Positions 1 to 11,855 of a stretch of 64,000 nt of DNA are shown piece by piece. The position numbers were made by a program, and so were the translations under genes. Positions within the stretch are counted from its first letter, which is position 1, and every line of letters starts with the position of its first letter. This DNA is from Linepithema humile (taxonomy: Eukaryota > Arthropoda > Insecta > Hymenoptera > Formicidae): contig NC_090131.1 in assembly GCF_040581485.1 (NCBI RefSeq), forward strand, positions 7,626,001-7,690,000, in the 5' to 3' direction. The notes beneath the pieces are model-generated. The model was not told the origin of the DNA, ran no database searches, and saw only the letters and a list, made by a program, of their open reading frames with translations.

Positions 1-231
1 CCTGATGTCCTTCGCGCATTCCTTGATGGACTCGTATATGATTGTGCGTCCGCCCGCTGGGCCCACCTGTTGCTGATCGGATCTCCAGGGCTTCGTGTTC
101 GGCGGCGGCGGCGCCTGCCGGGTGGGACAGGGCGGCCTTGGCGACCTCTTAAGGGCCTCGGCAACCACCTGCCGACTCGGCCGCGGCGGCACCGGAGGCG
201 GGTGAGGTCTCTGACTGGTTGCCAACTGCAT
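1..231 (-). CDS. Partial N-terminal exon of an unidentified Pro/Arg-rich protein, cut by the window edge
   Basis: On the minus strand the frame is open from a stop at about 252 to the left edge. An ATG lies at 231 with G at -3. The 77 readable residues begin MQLATSQRPHPPPVPPRP, continue through Pro/Arg-rich sequence with a PPPPN run, and end with a better-ordered, helix-like segment (GRTIIYESIKECAKDIR) that looks more like real protein than chance GC-rich reading. I do not recognise the family. No donor site is evident before the edge, so the exon continues outside the window. The start choice is uncertain: an acceptor-like GCAG overlaps the ATG, so this could also be an internal exon. Function is unknown. 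Confidence 0.45.
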   Translation of the reverse strand, partial: MQLATSQRPHPPPVPPRPSRQVVAEALKRSPRPPCPTRQAPPPPNTKPWRSDQQQVGPAGGRTIIYESIKECAKDIR

Positions 232-2525
232 TCCGCTTGCTTTTCGGATCGCCTAACCGCTCATCACTTATTACACGTTTGCGTGTCTGAAACTGTACGC
301 CGCTTCGAAGCGCAAAGTCAGCACTGAATCCGAAGCGGAACTCCTTCGGTGAGAGATATGGATTACAACGCGTTTTACCAACCGCGTTTCGTTCGGTCTT
401 GCGTCACTCGATGCGATTTCGAAATAAGAAACGTCGCTCGAACGAAATGGAACGATTTTCAACCGCGTCGGAAATTTTTCGGCCAACCAATCGCGCGTTC
501 CTCGATGCGATTTCGCGAAAACACGCGGCTGCTACTCCGCGATACGAAATGTCAGCGGTAAATGCGAGGCACCTTCACCTCGCATGACCGATGAAAACTG
601 CGCGCTGCGATAAACCTTCTTGAAGATACGAGATGACGCTTATCACACGTCGCTTATCGCACGTGTGCGTTTGACGACCGTTGTGTACCGTTGGAGCGTG
701 AGATGTCGTGAAAAAATGTCGGCGAACGCCGTGTGCGCTCGGTAAACTTTTTCCCCGCTAGCGGTATTCCGCCACTCGCTCGAAAATTCCGAAACGATCC
801 TTCGGATTCTTCGGAAAGCGGAAATCAATTCGACGTTTACGACGGTGTTTCGAATTCCTGACAACGTTTGATTTGGAACCGCGAGAGAGGATTTCTCTTC
901 AAATTCCTCGCAGCTCCTAGAGACGTGTGTTTTCGACCATTATTTTCGTTCGCTCGAAACGCGCGAACGAGCGTGCATTAAATGTCGATTAGGGATGACA
1001 GCAGTTTGTTGTGCAATGCGTCGCCGCGCGCTCTTACACCATTGTGCCAGCGAAATCGCCGCAATCTACCCTCGATTCATCGTTTCCTTCTCTTTCGCCT
1101 CTTCTCTTTCGTTTCTCCGCTCGAGTCCGGCGCGTCCTCTTTATCCGTAAGCGGGTCGCGATCGCTCGCGCCGATCGACGCGCGATATCGCCGCGATGCG
1201 ACTTTGCATACAATTCCGCGAGAAGCACACGCTCGCGTGTCGTTTTCGTTCGCTTAAATGGCTTCAAGCTCGGCGCCGATGTGTCCTTGATTTTCGAAAT
1301 TCTCCGAGCGATCACAATGAGACGGCTTTCGGACGCGCAGCGGATGCGCAACAATTCCACGGCGGGTCGGCAGGCAATTCCTCGGTTAACGATTTCGTGC
1401 CCAGGCACGTTTTCTCGGATTTTCTACAAGAAATTCTTCTCGTGCCTGCTTCGTTCCTTTCTCTTCAAGTTTCATTCAGGCTGATCCGCGAGATGATGTT
1501 ACGGCCTCGATACTCGCCTTTCTATCTCGATCGCTCGTGCTTTCCTTTTACGAAGAGCGTACAAGCAGACTTTCCGGCGATTCTGACCTCCTCGCGCGAA
1601 CGAGCGCGACAAACTGGCTCTTATCGCTCGTTTCGCGAATGAACTTTCTATCGCATACCGCGATTCGCAGAGCGGCGCGCGTACAGAACGCTCGCGATCG
1701 AATTCGATAACGATCGCAATTCTCTCAAGCTCCCGGCGACAATGCTCGCCTCCTTCCGAATCTCGCTCCAAAGTTCAACGGTTAAACTTCTCCACTGAAC
1801 TGACGGAGAGAAAAAGAGTTCGCCGAACACCTGAAAATTCACGTACGAATTCCGAGCGAAGACGCGGCCGAAGCAACGCCGATCGAAGCCACTTGGCCGA
1901 CCATCTCGCATCATCCGCGTCTACACAATCACCGGCGGGGTCTCGCTCGACATCACACCGCGTCTTCCACGTTTCAGTGCACCGAAATGCCGCGCGAACC
2001 GCGCTTTCTAATGCACAAGCGAACCTCTCGCAGCTCTCGCGTTCCTTTTTTACCGAACGTTTTCTCGCGACGACGACGCTGCTAAAGGCGTTCCGTCGCG
2101 AAACGCGCGACGATTACTTCAGACACACCAGGAATTCCCCTTTCCGTCGGCCGGACACTTTTTTCCTCATGGCACTGCAAAACCAATCGCGATAGCACAC
2201 TCTCGGCGCCTCCGTGCCGAGAGACGTGATTCCGACGCGGAGAAGCGAGCCGACGCGCGCCGGATGCCTTCGGACAGGTAGAGCTAGAGCAAGCGACGAT
2301 CCCCCGAGCGGTATCCCCGATCCAGTATCTCCTCCCCTCCGTCCCGTTCTCCGTCTCCCTCCTTCTCTCGCGCCCGATCGCGCGCCTCTAGCCTCTCTTT
2401 CTCGACGGACCGACCGCCGCGGACTGACTTTGCGATCTCACAAACATCCTTCGCGATCGGTGGCCACGTGACTGGCCGAGCTCGAGTTCTGGTCAGGTAG
2501 TCATCAACGAACGCGTGTTTTGCAT

Positions 2526-2627
2526 GTACGCGTGAGCGAGCGAGGTTGTGTGAGTGAGCGAGTGGGCGAGTGAGCGAGTGAATGAGCGAGCGAGGCAGCG
2601 TGAGAGAGAGAGAGAGAGAGAGAGAGA
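2526..2627. repeat. Degenerate GAGY tetranucleotide tract ending in (GA)13
   Basis: Repeated gagcgag/gagtgag words run from about 2526 and pass into an uninterrupted GA run at 2602-2627. In insects such tracts can bind GAGA factor near promoters. That role here is only a possibility, as no start site is visible. Confidence 0.7.
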
Positions 2628-3933
2628 AGGAGAGCGGAGACACAGAGAGGTAAGGAGGATCTTACGGCCGTGGTGGAGGCACAACGCGGTCTCCTCCAGC
2701 GATCTGATGTTAGCATACTAATCATGCTGATGTGCGACTTCTTGGTCCGGTAAGAACGAGGAAAAAAAAAACGCAGTGCGTTACGTAAAATCGGAAGATC
2801 TCGGAGGAGAAAAAGCGGCTGCTGCTTCCAGGCATCGCGGAAAGTCACACTTTCTAGCGTTCTCGCCGAGACGCTACGGTTTCCTTCCCTCGGGGATATT
2901 GCTTTTCCGCAATATTCTCGCCGCTCCGAAAACCAATCTCCGATTCGCTTGAAATGCTAAAAATAAGAGTTTCAATTTAAACTCGCGATTGTAAGGCCCG
3001 CGAGATTATTATTACGTGGCTTCCCCGCGCGGCTTTACGCAATACTTCATACTCGGTTGTAGTCGCGTTGTAGCAGCGGCGGTTTACGGGACACCGCGAT
3101 CGGACCGCCGTTCGATATCCCCGACAAGTATTACGCAGTCCTAATTAAATGCACTCGCCCGAGATTGCCTAAGTTTATGTAAGCCGATTTCGCCGCGGCT
3201 CGATAGAAATTACGAGGCACCGCGCTACACGCTTCACGGTATCCGTCACATACCGTGGCTTTTCTTTACATCACAACCAACACAGGTGTAGCAGTTAATT
3301 GCCCGCGAACGCGTTCATTTCGAAAGCACATTACTCGCATCGACGCGAACGAGATCAGCGGCGATCTGATAAATGCTTTTCTTCAAACTCGTCGAGCAGA
3401 GAGCATCTTATCGGTCGCGCCAATCTCGTCCCAATTTTGTCAAAAAGCAAACGCACGGTAAAAAAAAACAAACAGTAAAGCGTTTCTTCAGCGCCCCGCG
3501 CCGTACAAAACTGCACAAAAAGTTTCAGTGAAAACGCACAGAACCGTGTAGGGGGGGAAAAAAAAAAGAAAAGAAAATCCTTGATTAACGTGAATCGAAA
3601 GAACTTAGAGGTCATGTTATGAAACGAGTCCCCGGTGTCGGGGCCAAGCGTCTCGGGTTCCGACTCGCTTGCTTCCAGCGTTGGGTGTAGGTGTATATCG
3701 CGGCTGGTATCGCCGCGGTATCGCGTGAGAGAGTAACCCGTAGCGGGCGAGGCGAGCGAGGGGCAGCGGGCGGGCGGAAGAGAAGGACCGCCGAAGGAAT
3801 AGGCGAACGGAGCGAGACGGAGGGAGGGGAAGGGACCCATTAGGGTCCCCTCTGCCTCACGACGTGCTGCCCCAATGGCACGGAGGTCCGCTCGCCAGTG
3901 CTGTAGCTCGCCGCGACATTCTAACTTCTCTTC

Positions 3934-3958
3934 CTCTCTCTCTCTCTCTCTCTCTCTC
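3934..3958. repeat. (CT)n microsatellite
   Basis: An uninterrupted CT dinucleotide run, followed directly by an alternating CG-rich segment (gcgcgcgagcgcgcgc). No gene context is visible. Confidence 0.85.
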
Positions 3959-6550
3959 GCGCGCGAGCGCGCGCTGCGCTCGAAGATTGCGGAAAGAGAA
4001 TTCCGGAGGAGCGTGATTATCCTTGATTCGCGTAATTCGTCTTAACGGTGCGATTCCTTTCTTTAAGCCTCGTGCCTCGTTTGAGTCCATTCCCGGCTCC
4101 TCTTAATAAGTTTAATTCTGTAATTAAGATTGCATGAGACGCTACGATAAACGTTCGCAACAATCGTGTGCATTCTTGTTCGAGAATCTGAAGCGTTCTG
4201 TAATTTCCATGCGAAATCGGAGGCGATTGTTTTATTCAAAACACTCGATACTTATTTATGAACGTGTTGTTGGTCGACTTTCAGTTTGGGACAGCGAAAT
4301 TACACGGTTGAATGTTAGAGATAAAATTTATTAAGTTGTTTTTTTTTTGAAGAACAAGCAATTTTGCATCTGATATCAGAGTGAAAATTAATCACCAGAA
4401 TGTCAAAATTTTGTCAGGTCAAATCAAAGAATTTTTGCAAAAAAAGTTTAGTTAATTTTACTTGCTAATATTGTAAACTGTATAATTTTCGTTGTTTTAT
4501 TCATAAACTTTATCTAACGTACGTTCATAAATTTATATAGATATCTTCCATGACATAATTGCATCCGTGAAAAACGATTAATTTATTCAAAAACTATACA
4601 ACGCTTCAAATTCTTTTCAAATCAATTGTTATGTTCAAGATACAATCGCAGTTTTTATAATAACTATACATTCTGGACGTTCCATAGATATCTTTTGTCG
4701 CTGAACTGAAATAAGATCATATCGAATTCGCGGGACGACATTGAGTTGAAATGCGTTATCGGCCCGCGGTCGTCGCGCGTTTATATCACCTGCTCATTCA
4801 CGATGCAATTAAAGGCGAAGTGGCACGCCGGCCGGCCGGGAAAACGCGGGCTCGGAATTTATTCACACTCTGTTTCGCCCTGGCTCGAGCAAAAAACGAC
4901 TCGTTCCACTTTTGCGACCGATCTCCCGCCGATAAAATGCAAATCGGCGCCCCGCTCGGTGAGCGCGCGATCCGGCCGGTTCCTAGACTTATCACGAGTA
5001 TATTTCTCATGTCGCTCGGATACGTTCTTGTCTGGCTGCTACTGTGCACGGCGCGACCGTCAAAACAAATTCGATTATCTGGGTCATTGGGTTTCGCGAA
5101 TGTGCGATCGAGACGCGAGCTTCGAATGCCAATGCCAGAAGTGAGCTCTATTTGCCCGACGCTGCGACGTTTGGCAGTTTAAAAGACGTCTTTATACGCA
5201 TCTGTAATAATACAAAAATTAACATTTCTCCTTCTTTCGAAATATTTTAATACATTAACGAAATCGGATGTGTAAAGTTGAAAATTGAAAATATATTTAT
5301 CTTACATTTGCAAAGATGCTGCAAACCAACTTATTATTTTTGATAATTTAATTTTGCAATTTATTTTTTTTATTTTCCGTATCAAGTTAACATTCGACAA
5401 TGATTCTCTTCAATTGTCAACGCAGCATGTTTCAATTTGAACGTGACTTGCGTGCTATTCTTGTACTTTGATCGCTACTTTATTCAGCCGTGCGCAGCGC
5501 GGCTCATAATTCTTCTTTTTCCAAGTGATAAATAATTCAGTCTTTTTGCCAGCGTAAACATCGAGAATTGACTCACAAAACGTGCGAAATAAAATCACCA
5601 CGTTAAAAATGGCGTGCTCGCGCGACGCTTGTTCGGCTTTCCTCGCTATTTTATTCGCGCTTCGCCTTTACATTAAACATGCCGGAGTTTCCTCGCGCGA
5701 TCATGCCGGCGAATTACGACGTTCCCGCAATTAAAGCGAGAAGAAAAGGGAGCAGCGTCCCCGACGGTGGGACCGCTGCCGCGAGAATGATTACGCCGCG
5801 CGCAGCTATTACGTTACGTTCCCGAACGCGCGGGACGTGTACACGCGAGATGCCGACAGCGCGTTGAATACAACGACTTATTAATAATTCAACGGGCCGA
5901 TGCGTCACCTAAGAAGCGCGAAGATGCGAGGAGAGAAGTCGATCTGCAATCGCAGATAAGCGTACGACAACACGCCGCGTATTAACCTCTTGAACCGCGA
6001 GCGCATTTTTGCGCGCACAAAGTATGCGGAAGTTTAAAAAGTTTCTTGAGTCGCATCGACAATGAGAATCGTTTCCAAGTATAAATAATACCGCAATTGC
6101 TGCAGAGATTTTCCGAGACACTTCTTTCATATCTCATTTTCATGAGAAAACGATCAATCGCATATTCTGCCTGGAACGAGATTTCCAGAGCTTGGTACGA
6201 AAGATTTCACGGAAGGCTCGTGAAAAGAACACAACTGCATGCGAGAGTGCACTTCGGGTTGTCGTGCGGCAGGCGAGATCAAGCAGCAGCGGATGAATAT
6301 CCTTCCGATAACGTTCTAAATTTAGCGTACTATTCGTTCTCTTAGATATGGCGTGAGTCATTCGAGATTTACAGTCTCGTTATCAGGCTGAGCACATGTA
6401 TGTCAAGTTGATTTAAAAAAAAAACACACGTATAATGTGTTCTGCCATCTGCCGCCGCTGCTGCTTAATCGCCTTTTCTCCGACAGATTTAAGAACGCCT
6501 CGCGCCGAGGATCCGGTTTACACGAGTCTGGTTAAGCGACTTGTAATCTT

Positions 6551-6556
6551 TTTATA
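6551..6556 (-). terminator. Possible variant poly(A) signal (TATAAA) of APC11
   Basis: On the minus strand the hexamer TATAAA, a known variant polyadenylation signal, lies about 180 nt beyond the APC11 stop codon. No canonical AATAAA was noticed closer. This is a weak call without transcript data. Confidence 0.25.
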
Positions 6557-6733
6557 GATTACAGGGTGACGTCTCCCCCTCCCTCCCTCCCCCGAAATGA
6601 CCCATCAATTTTACATACAAGTTCCATCGAGGGAGAAACCTCGAGCAAGCCGGGTCGAAGGACGGACACGCGTTATTACCTGATTACTCGCTGCGTGCTG
6701 ACACCTGCGGGCCCGTGCGGAAAGCGTCGGCGG

Positions 6734-7839
6734 TTACTCCTTGAATTTCCACTCCTGGCGACACATCGGGCAGATGTGGCTGGTCTGCTGCGAGTGCAGC
6801 CACTTCATGATGCAGTGTATGTGGAAACAATGCGAGCACTGCCCCCACACTGGAAGCAACGACGAATGTTAGTTGCGCGTCAAATTAATTTCGTCGGGCG
6901 ACCGGCGGCGTACGTTAGCGCGTGGCACGCGCACCTGGCGGCGGACGAAGGGACGGACGGACATACGGACGTGCATTCGCCCGTAACGCGTACGCGCATC
7001 GATACGAAGGGCGAGGGTGAGGGACGCCCCGTCTGCCAGCCGCGTTTATCCGCCGGCCGACCGGCACGCGTCGATCGATATCGCGCGCCGTCGCGAGCGC
7101 GTGCCCCTGCCGCGGCGCGGCATTTTACAAGTCGAGGATATTGGAGAAATATTTTACCTACGACTCTCACGTTCCCATATTTCGCGAAACATTCTACGCT
7201 GCGACGCTGTACAATATAGAATTAAATCAGAGTTATTTAAAAAAAAATCTCAGCTTCAAAAATTCCCGTTTTCGAGAGGACAAAGGATGCCCAGCGTACT
7301 GATATAAAGACACAAATAAGTTTCTGTATTATAAAACGTTGGATGTATCATATCAAAATCAGAATCTTTAAATGTTTAAACAAAGTTTGTGATAAAACAT
7401 TTATAGTTTTGAATTGCAAACCTATTGCTGAACTATTTCAAAGTTTACGTCGTTTAGTTGCCGATATAACGCTGTGCATTCTTAAGAGAAAATATACCTA
7501 GTGGACAGTCATCTCCAGGAATCTTGCAATCCGGACAGCTAGCATCGAACGGCATTCTGCATATGCCGCAATTATCATCATTCGCTATCCACCTCCAAGT
7601 AGCGACACCTGTCCAGCCTGAAAAAAGAACAAATCTTGTAACTCCGCTCTATATAAGACATAGTTCATGCTTGAAAACAAATAAACATAACCACACACGA
7701 TATACGTGAGATCAAAAATTTTGCATTAAAAATGATTGAAAACATATTGCATAGTTATACGAAGCTAGAGTGCACAAGATTGGTCAGCAATAAAGTCCCG
7801 ATCTTCTTCAAAATACTTACTTTTAATCGTTACTTTCAT
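6734..7839 (-). CDS. ANAPC11: Anaphase-promoting complex subunit 11 (RING-H2 catalytic subunit)
   Basis: Three coding exons: 7821-7839, 7498-7617 and 6734-6849. They join in phase (19+120+116 nt) to an 84-residue protein, the length of human APC11 as I recall it. Donors GTAAGT and GTATAT and the CAG acceptors fit consensus. It is the RING-H2 subunit of the APC/C ubiquitin ligase, which pairs with the cullin-like APC2 and recruits the E2 to ubiquitinate cyclins and securin. The zinc-binding residues are visible: C23, C26, C34, C37, C44, C51, H53, H56, H58, C59, C73 and C76. The family hallmarks WGQCSHCFHIHCI and CPMCRQEWKF are intact. The start MKVTIKSWTG matches the insect form, with Ser at position 7 where vertebrates have Cys. 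The gene is divergent from menin. Nothing suggests a defect. Confidence 0.97.
6850..7497 (-). other. APC11 intron 2
   Basis: A 648-bp intron bounded by GTATAT (donor at 7497) and CAG (acceptor ending at 6850). The acceptor-proximal half is GC-rich and the donor-proximal half AT-rich. The plus strand carries a long open frame (6566-7219) across it that I regard as chance. No other feature was seen. Confidence 0.85.
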
Positions 7840-9223
7840 TTTGATGTTTAGAAGTGACGTTTAGAGATGTATACGAGATGAATACGGATTGAAATGCGAT
7901 AATGCAATTGGAACGACCTTTCTATCGATCTCCTCTCGCTTTCAGCGAGCAATGATGAAAATAATTTAATAAGATGAAAAAGGTGCACAACCAACTACAG
8001 CTGACAAAAGATCACGGAGTGACTGTCAGAGCTGCCAGAACCGGCGCCATCTTAAAATTTTCAAATCGCAACTTGTGCCAACATTCTTGCACTTATATAT
8101 AACCTACAAAACAATAGATATATGCACTTTACAATACATATGCAAGGCTGCGTTCCGAAATTCACTGCCAGTACTGAAAATCTACAATATACGTAACGTA
8201 AATTATAGATTTTCAGTACTGGCAGTGAATTTCGGAACACAGCCCAAGTTTATGCACAACTACATCCGAGTTTCCTTGTCAAAGCTTTCGAAGAAAATTC
8301 AACAATCGATGCGGGGCACATTTTTCGTATTCTTCAGAATGTGAAAAAAATGTTTATTGGTTTCAAAAGGAACTCGACAATCGATGTGGAGCATCTTTTC
8401 GTGTCCGCAGTGCCAAGAGCTGCATTTATAAAAATTCCGCGGATCTCAACTTTCACTTGATAAGCAAAAACGATCTTTACCTTTATTCAATTTTACCTTC
8501 TCGCCGCAACGGAGGCATCTTAATTAACGCAGGTTATCTTTCCCCAAAGTTACTGCGAGGATTAAATCCACAATTGCAAGATCGGCTTCGATCTCCATTT
8601 AGAGTGCAGAAGCAAAATCAATTCGCTCTTATTCATTACGCCTGCGGAAATATAATAATACTCGGTGTAATACTTCCGAGATAAAGAATGCAAAGGTAAA
8701 CGCAGCAATCAATTTCCCGTTATGTATGAATTATTCCCGAATCACGTCGAGAGATCGCACTCACCGAAAATTCTACCGGCTTCTATCCGGCGACCGTGGT
8801 GCGGCGTGGCGGCGGTCGAATGGAAACACTCCTGTTCCGTGTTTTCCGAGCGGAGGAGAGCGGCGCCGCTGGACGGCCACGGTACGGGGCGACACGGCCA
8901 GCGAGAGCGGGCGAGAGAGGAGAGAGCGGCTTTTGTCGTGCGGAGATGCCGAGAGGATCCGCGCAGCAGCACGGGCAGCGTTTACTACTACCGTAGTGGA
9001 GTAGCGTGCGCGCGCGTTGTGGCCGACGAGTCGGCGGGCCCGACGTGGCCGCCCGTTGCGTATTTCCTTGCGTGATTTCTGTCAGAAGTCGTGCGTCGCG
9101 AGCCAAAGGTATGACGGGCCTCACTCGATCGTTGTAAATCGGCCAGCCGCCACCGTCGTTGCATCGAGTGCGTGCGTGCGTGCTGTCCAACTTCGCAGAA
9201 AGTTCGGCGGCTCGTCACACGAC
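7840..9223. promoter_or_regulatory. Divergent intergenic region between APC11 and menin (shared 5' region)
   Basis: This 1,384-bp interval separates two start codons pointing away from each other, so it must contain both promoters and 5' UTRs. The APC11 side is AT-rich. The menin side, from about 8,780, is strongly GC/CpG-rich with GAGAG-type words near 8,905-8,935. No clear TATA box was found for either gene. A small inverted-repeat element (8146-8244) and two imperfect direct repeats (around 8,300 and 8,375) lie in the middle. A possible 5' UTR intron of menin is at 9109-9198 (AAAG/GTATGA donor, TTCGCAG acceptor). That intron, if used, would make the in-frame upstream ATG at 9017 irrelevant. 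Confidence 0.6.
8146..8244. mobile_element. Short hairpin MITE-like element, 99 bp
   Basis: Two 39-bp arms, 8146-8184 and 8206-8244, are inverted copies with a single mismatch and a 21-bp AT-rich loop. The arms start GGCTGCGTTCCGAAATTCAC. The flanks carry CAA on each side (8143-8145 and 8245-8247), which could be a 3-bp target-site duplication. There is no coding capacity. This architecture fits a miniature inverted-repeat transposable element. The superfamily cannot be assigned by eye. Confidence 0.75.
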
Positions 9224-11446
9224 ATGGCGGGCTTTCGTGACAGAGACAGAGCCCTGTTTCCCATCCGCAGCATCTCCGCGATCGTGCAGATCTTCAAGAA
9301 TCAGCTGGAGAACAGCGCCGAGCCGGATCTCGCGCTGCTTTCGATCCTCGTCGGCGCCGTGGAGAACTCCCTCACGTGCAATCGCATCTTCACGTCGCAG
9401 GAGAACGTCTACGACGAGCCGAAGCTGCCGGCGGTCGAGTATCACATCGCCGAGGCGCTGTACACCAAGTTTCACGCGGTGATCAAGGGCGCCGTCGATC
9501 TCACTGTGTACGACACCAAGTACGCCACCAGGGAGCTCGTCAAGAAGGTGTCGGACGTGATATGGAACTCGCTCACCAGGAGTTATTACAAGGACCGGGC
9601 GCATCTGCAGAGCCTCTACAGTTACCTGACCGCCAATAAGCTGGACTGCTACGGAGTCGCCTTTGCCGTGGTGGCCGGCTGCCAGGTGCTGGGATTCAAG
9701 GATGTACATCTTGCCATGTCGGAGGATCACGCGTGGGTTGTATACGGAGAGGACGGAACGGAGACAACGGAGGTCACATGGCACGGTATGTTGTTCTTCA
9801 TTCTTAGTGGAAAGAGAGAGAGAGAGAGACATCCTCTTGTCTTGTACAGAATCTTGAATTTTGAGAAGAAGAACTTTTGCCTTTTTTAACTTTGCAAAGA
9901 TCTCAGAATTCTTACATACTAAATGTTTCCCTTCCGATTTTATTTTAAAAGACAAATTTACCACCAGGTAAAGGGAACGAAGACAAACGTGGACAACCTG
10001 TGGAGCCTGGTGTGGCATCTCGATCATGGTTGTACGTAAACGGCCAGGCTATGGTGTGCACTCGCGCTTTAGAAGTGGCTACCATAGTGTCGGCTATAAA
10101 TCCTAGTCTGAATGCGACCACCGACGCCGCCGAAGTGGCTTTGCTGCAGCAGGAACTGCTGTGGCTGTTGTACGACTTGGGCCACCTCGCACGGTATCCC
10201 ATGGCTCTCGGCAATTTGGCTGAATTGGAGGAGGCCGCTCCTACGCCGGGAAGACCGCCGCCAATAGATCTCTTCCAGGTTTGTCATCTGTGAAAATCGA
10301 CAGTGCTGGGTCTTGACATTCACATTTATTCTCATGTGTCTGTAGGAGGCTGTAAGATCGGCGAGGAAATACTACGGCAATGCGCATGTCTACCCTTACA
10401 CTTATCAAGGAGGATATCTGTATCGCCATGGCTCGCATGTGAACGCATTTGCATCGTGGGCCGATGCCGCCGATGTATTGCGGAAGTGAGTATCCGACGT
10501 GCAGTCTCTCTTTTTTCTTTTTACACACCGTCGACATGTTTGTCGCGATTGACGCGCACTTCAGACACGTCGGAGAGCGTGTCGAGTACCGCTGCTCTCA
10601 TCGATATGCGGCGAGTAACGGAATTTTATGTGCGACAGATACGATTACTCGCGGGACGACGGGGAGATATACAAGGAATTGCTGGAGATCGCCAACGAGC
10701 TGATACCGCACGCGGTGCGCGTCGACGAGCGCCTATTGCGACAGCCACGGAGCTTCGCGTACCTGTTGAGATTCTACGACGGTATCTGCCAGTGGGAGGA
10801 GGGCGCCAACACCCCTGTGCTGCACATCGGCTGGGCCCGGCCGCTGGTGGGCACGATCTCCAAGTTCGACGCCAGCATACGCGCGCAGGTCGTCATCGAG
10901 TGCTACACGGACGCGAAGCAGAAGGAGGAGACGGCGCAGAAGAGAGAGACGAGTCCCGAGGAAACGCTGAACAACAACAACAACAATTACTGCAAGACCA
11001 AGGAGAGGGGCAACGCGGCGCGGGATCTGATCAAGAGTCTGGAGTCGAAGGTGCCCTCGAATTCCGCGTCGACGCATCCCAGCATTCAAGCCCTCACGGC
11101 GGCCTGCAGCGAGAAGATACTTAACAGAGATTACCTGCTGCAGGGCGGCGGCGAGCCGTTCGTCGCGCCGCCGGACGACTCCCTACCGCCGGCGCCCTCC
11201 ACCTCCAAGGTCGAGAGCGTCGAGCCCGAGAGCGTGGAGACCGAGTCCGAGAGCGAGAGACCGAGGATAATACTGTACAGTCAGAAGATGAAGGGCCTGA
11301 AGGATCTGCTGCTGGCGGAGAAGCTCAACACCCATGCGATCTCGCTGCAGCTGACGGCGCAGAGCCAGGTGCAGATCGGCAAGAAGACGCGCGGCGGCGA
11401 CGACGTGGGGGTCAGTCAGCGTCCGAAGAGGACGCGCCGGGAATAG
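9224..11446 (+). CDS. MEN1: Menin
   Basis: Four coding exons (9224-9785, 9968-10278, 10346-10485, 10639-11446), joining in phase to 606 residues, close to human menin (about 610). Menin is a nuclear scaffold that tethers the KMT2A/B (MLL; Trithorax-related in flies) H3K4 methyltransferases and JunD. Conserved blocks are visible in order: the N-terminal LFPIRSI, then RELVKKVSDVIWNSL, LSEDHAWVVYG-like sequence (here AMSEDHAWVVYG), LLWLLYDLGHL, RYPMALGNL, LLRFYDGICQWEEG, and the C-terminal MKGLKDLLLAEKL and LQLTAQSQVQI. Residues about 430-535 form a charged, low-complexity linker with an N6 run. The tail KRTRRE is a likely nuclear-localisation signal. The start at 9224 was chosen because it matches the family N-terminus. 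The frame is open upstream to an ATG at 9017, but those residues look like translated 5' UTR. Confidence 0.97.
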
Positions 11447-11794
11447 TATAAGATCCTCGACCGACGTTTCGGTATAGTGAAGTATTGAAAAGTGCCACCG
11501 CTTCGGAGGGATTCGCTCTCCCCGCCGGGATCGGCGCCGGCACGTTCCGGCGCGGTTCGCGCGCAAAAGCAGCAGTCATTTTAAGGTATACACCGACCTC
11601 CTCGCTCTCCGGCGTTTTCCCCGGGGCGCGGTCGTGAATGAATTTGCGTGCCGTTTGATTTTCGAATGAAAAAAAAAGCCCTCCACGGTGCTCCTCCCGT
11701 TTTGCAACGACGCGCCGCGGGTCCTTGCGAGACAACGTTCTTACGTTACCGTCGGGGGATACATCGCCGTTAGATCTAGAGTATAAAGTAGGTG

Positions 11795-11796
<2 letters not shown>

Positions 11797-11852
<56 letters not shown>
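11797..11852. repeat. (GA)28 microsatellite in the probable menin 3' UTR
   Basis: An uninterrupted 56-bp GA run about 350 bp beyond the menin stop codon. It should be highly polymorphic in length. Confidence 0.9.

Positions 11853-11855
<3 letters not shown>

Larger units (their letters stand above)
232..6733. other. 6.5 kb without a recognisable gene, between the left-edge gene and APC11
   Basis: No reading frame here resembles a protein I know. The stretch alternates between GC-rich, CpG-rich sequence (about 1-3,300, 3,600-4,000 and 4,740-5,100) and AT-rich islands (about 4,320-4,740 and 5,220-5,640). It holds a degenerate GAGY-type tetranucleotide tract with a (GA)n run near 2,526-2,627 and a (CT)n run at 3934-3958. 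The part next to 231 would be promoter and 5' UTR of the minus-strand left-edge gene if that gene is real. The part just below 6734 would be the 3' UTR of APC11. Confidence 0.5.

Noticed and set aside
6566..7219. 217-codon plus-strand frame
   Set aside because: Overlaps the last APC11 exon and its intron on the opposite strand; composition is random and no domain is recognisable.
9215..10027. 270-codon minus-strand frame across menin
   Set aside because: Antisense to the menin exons, which carry unmistakable conserved blocks; it also crosses a menin intron.
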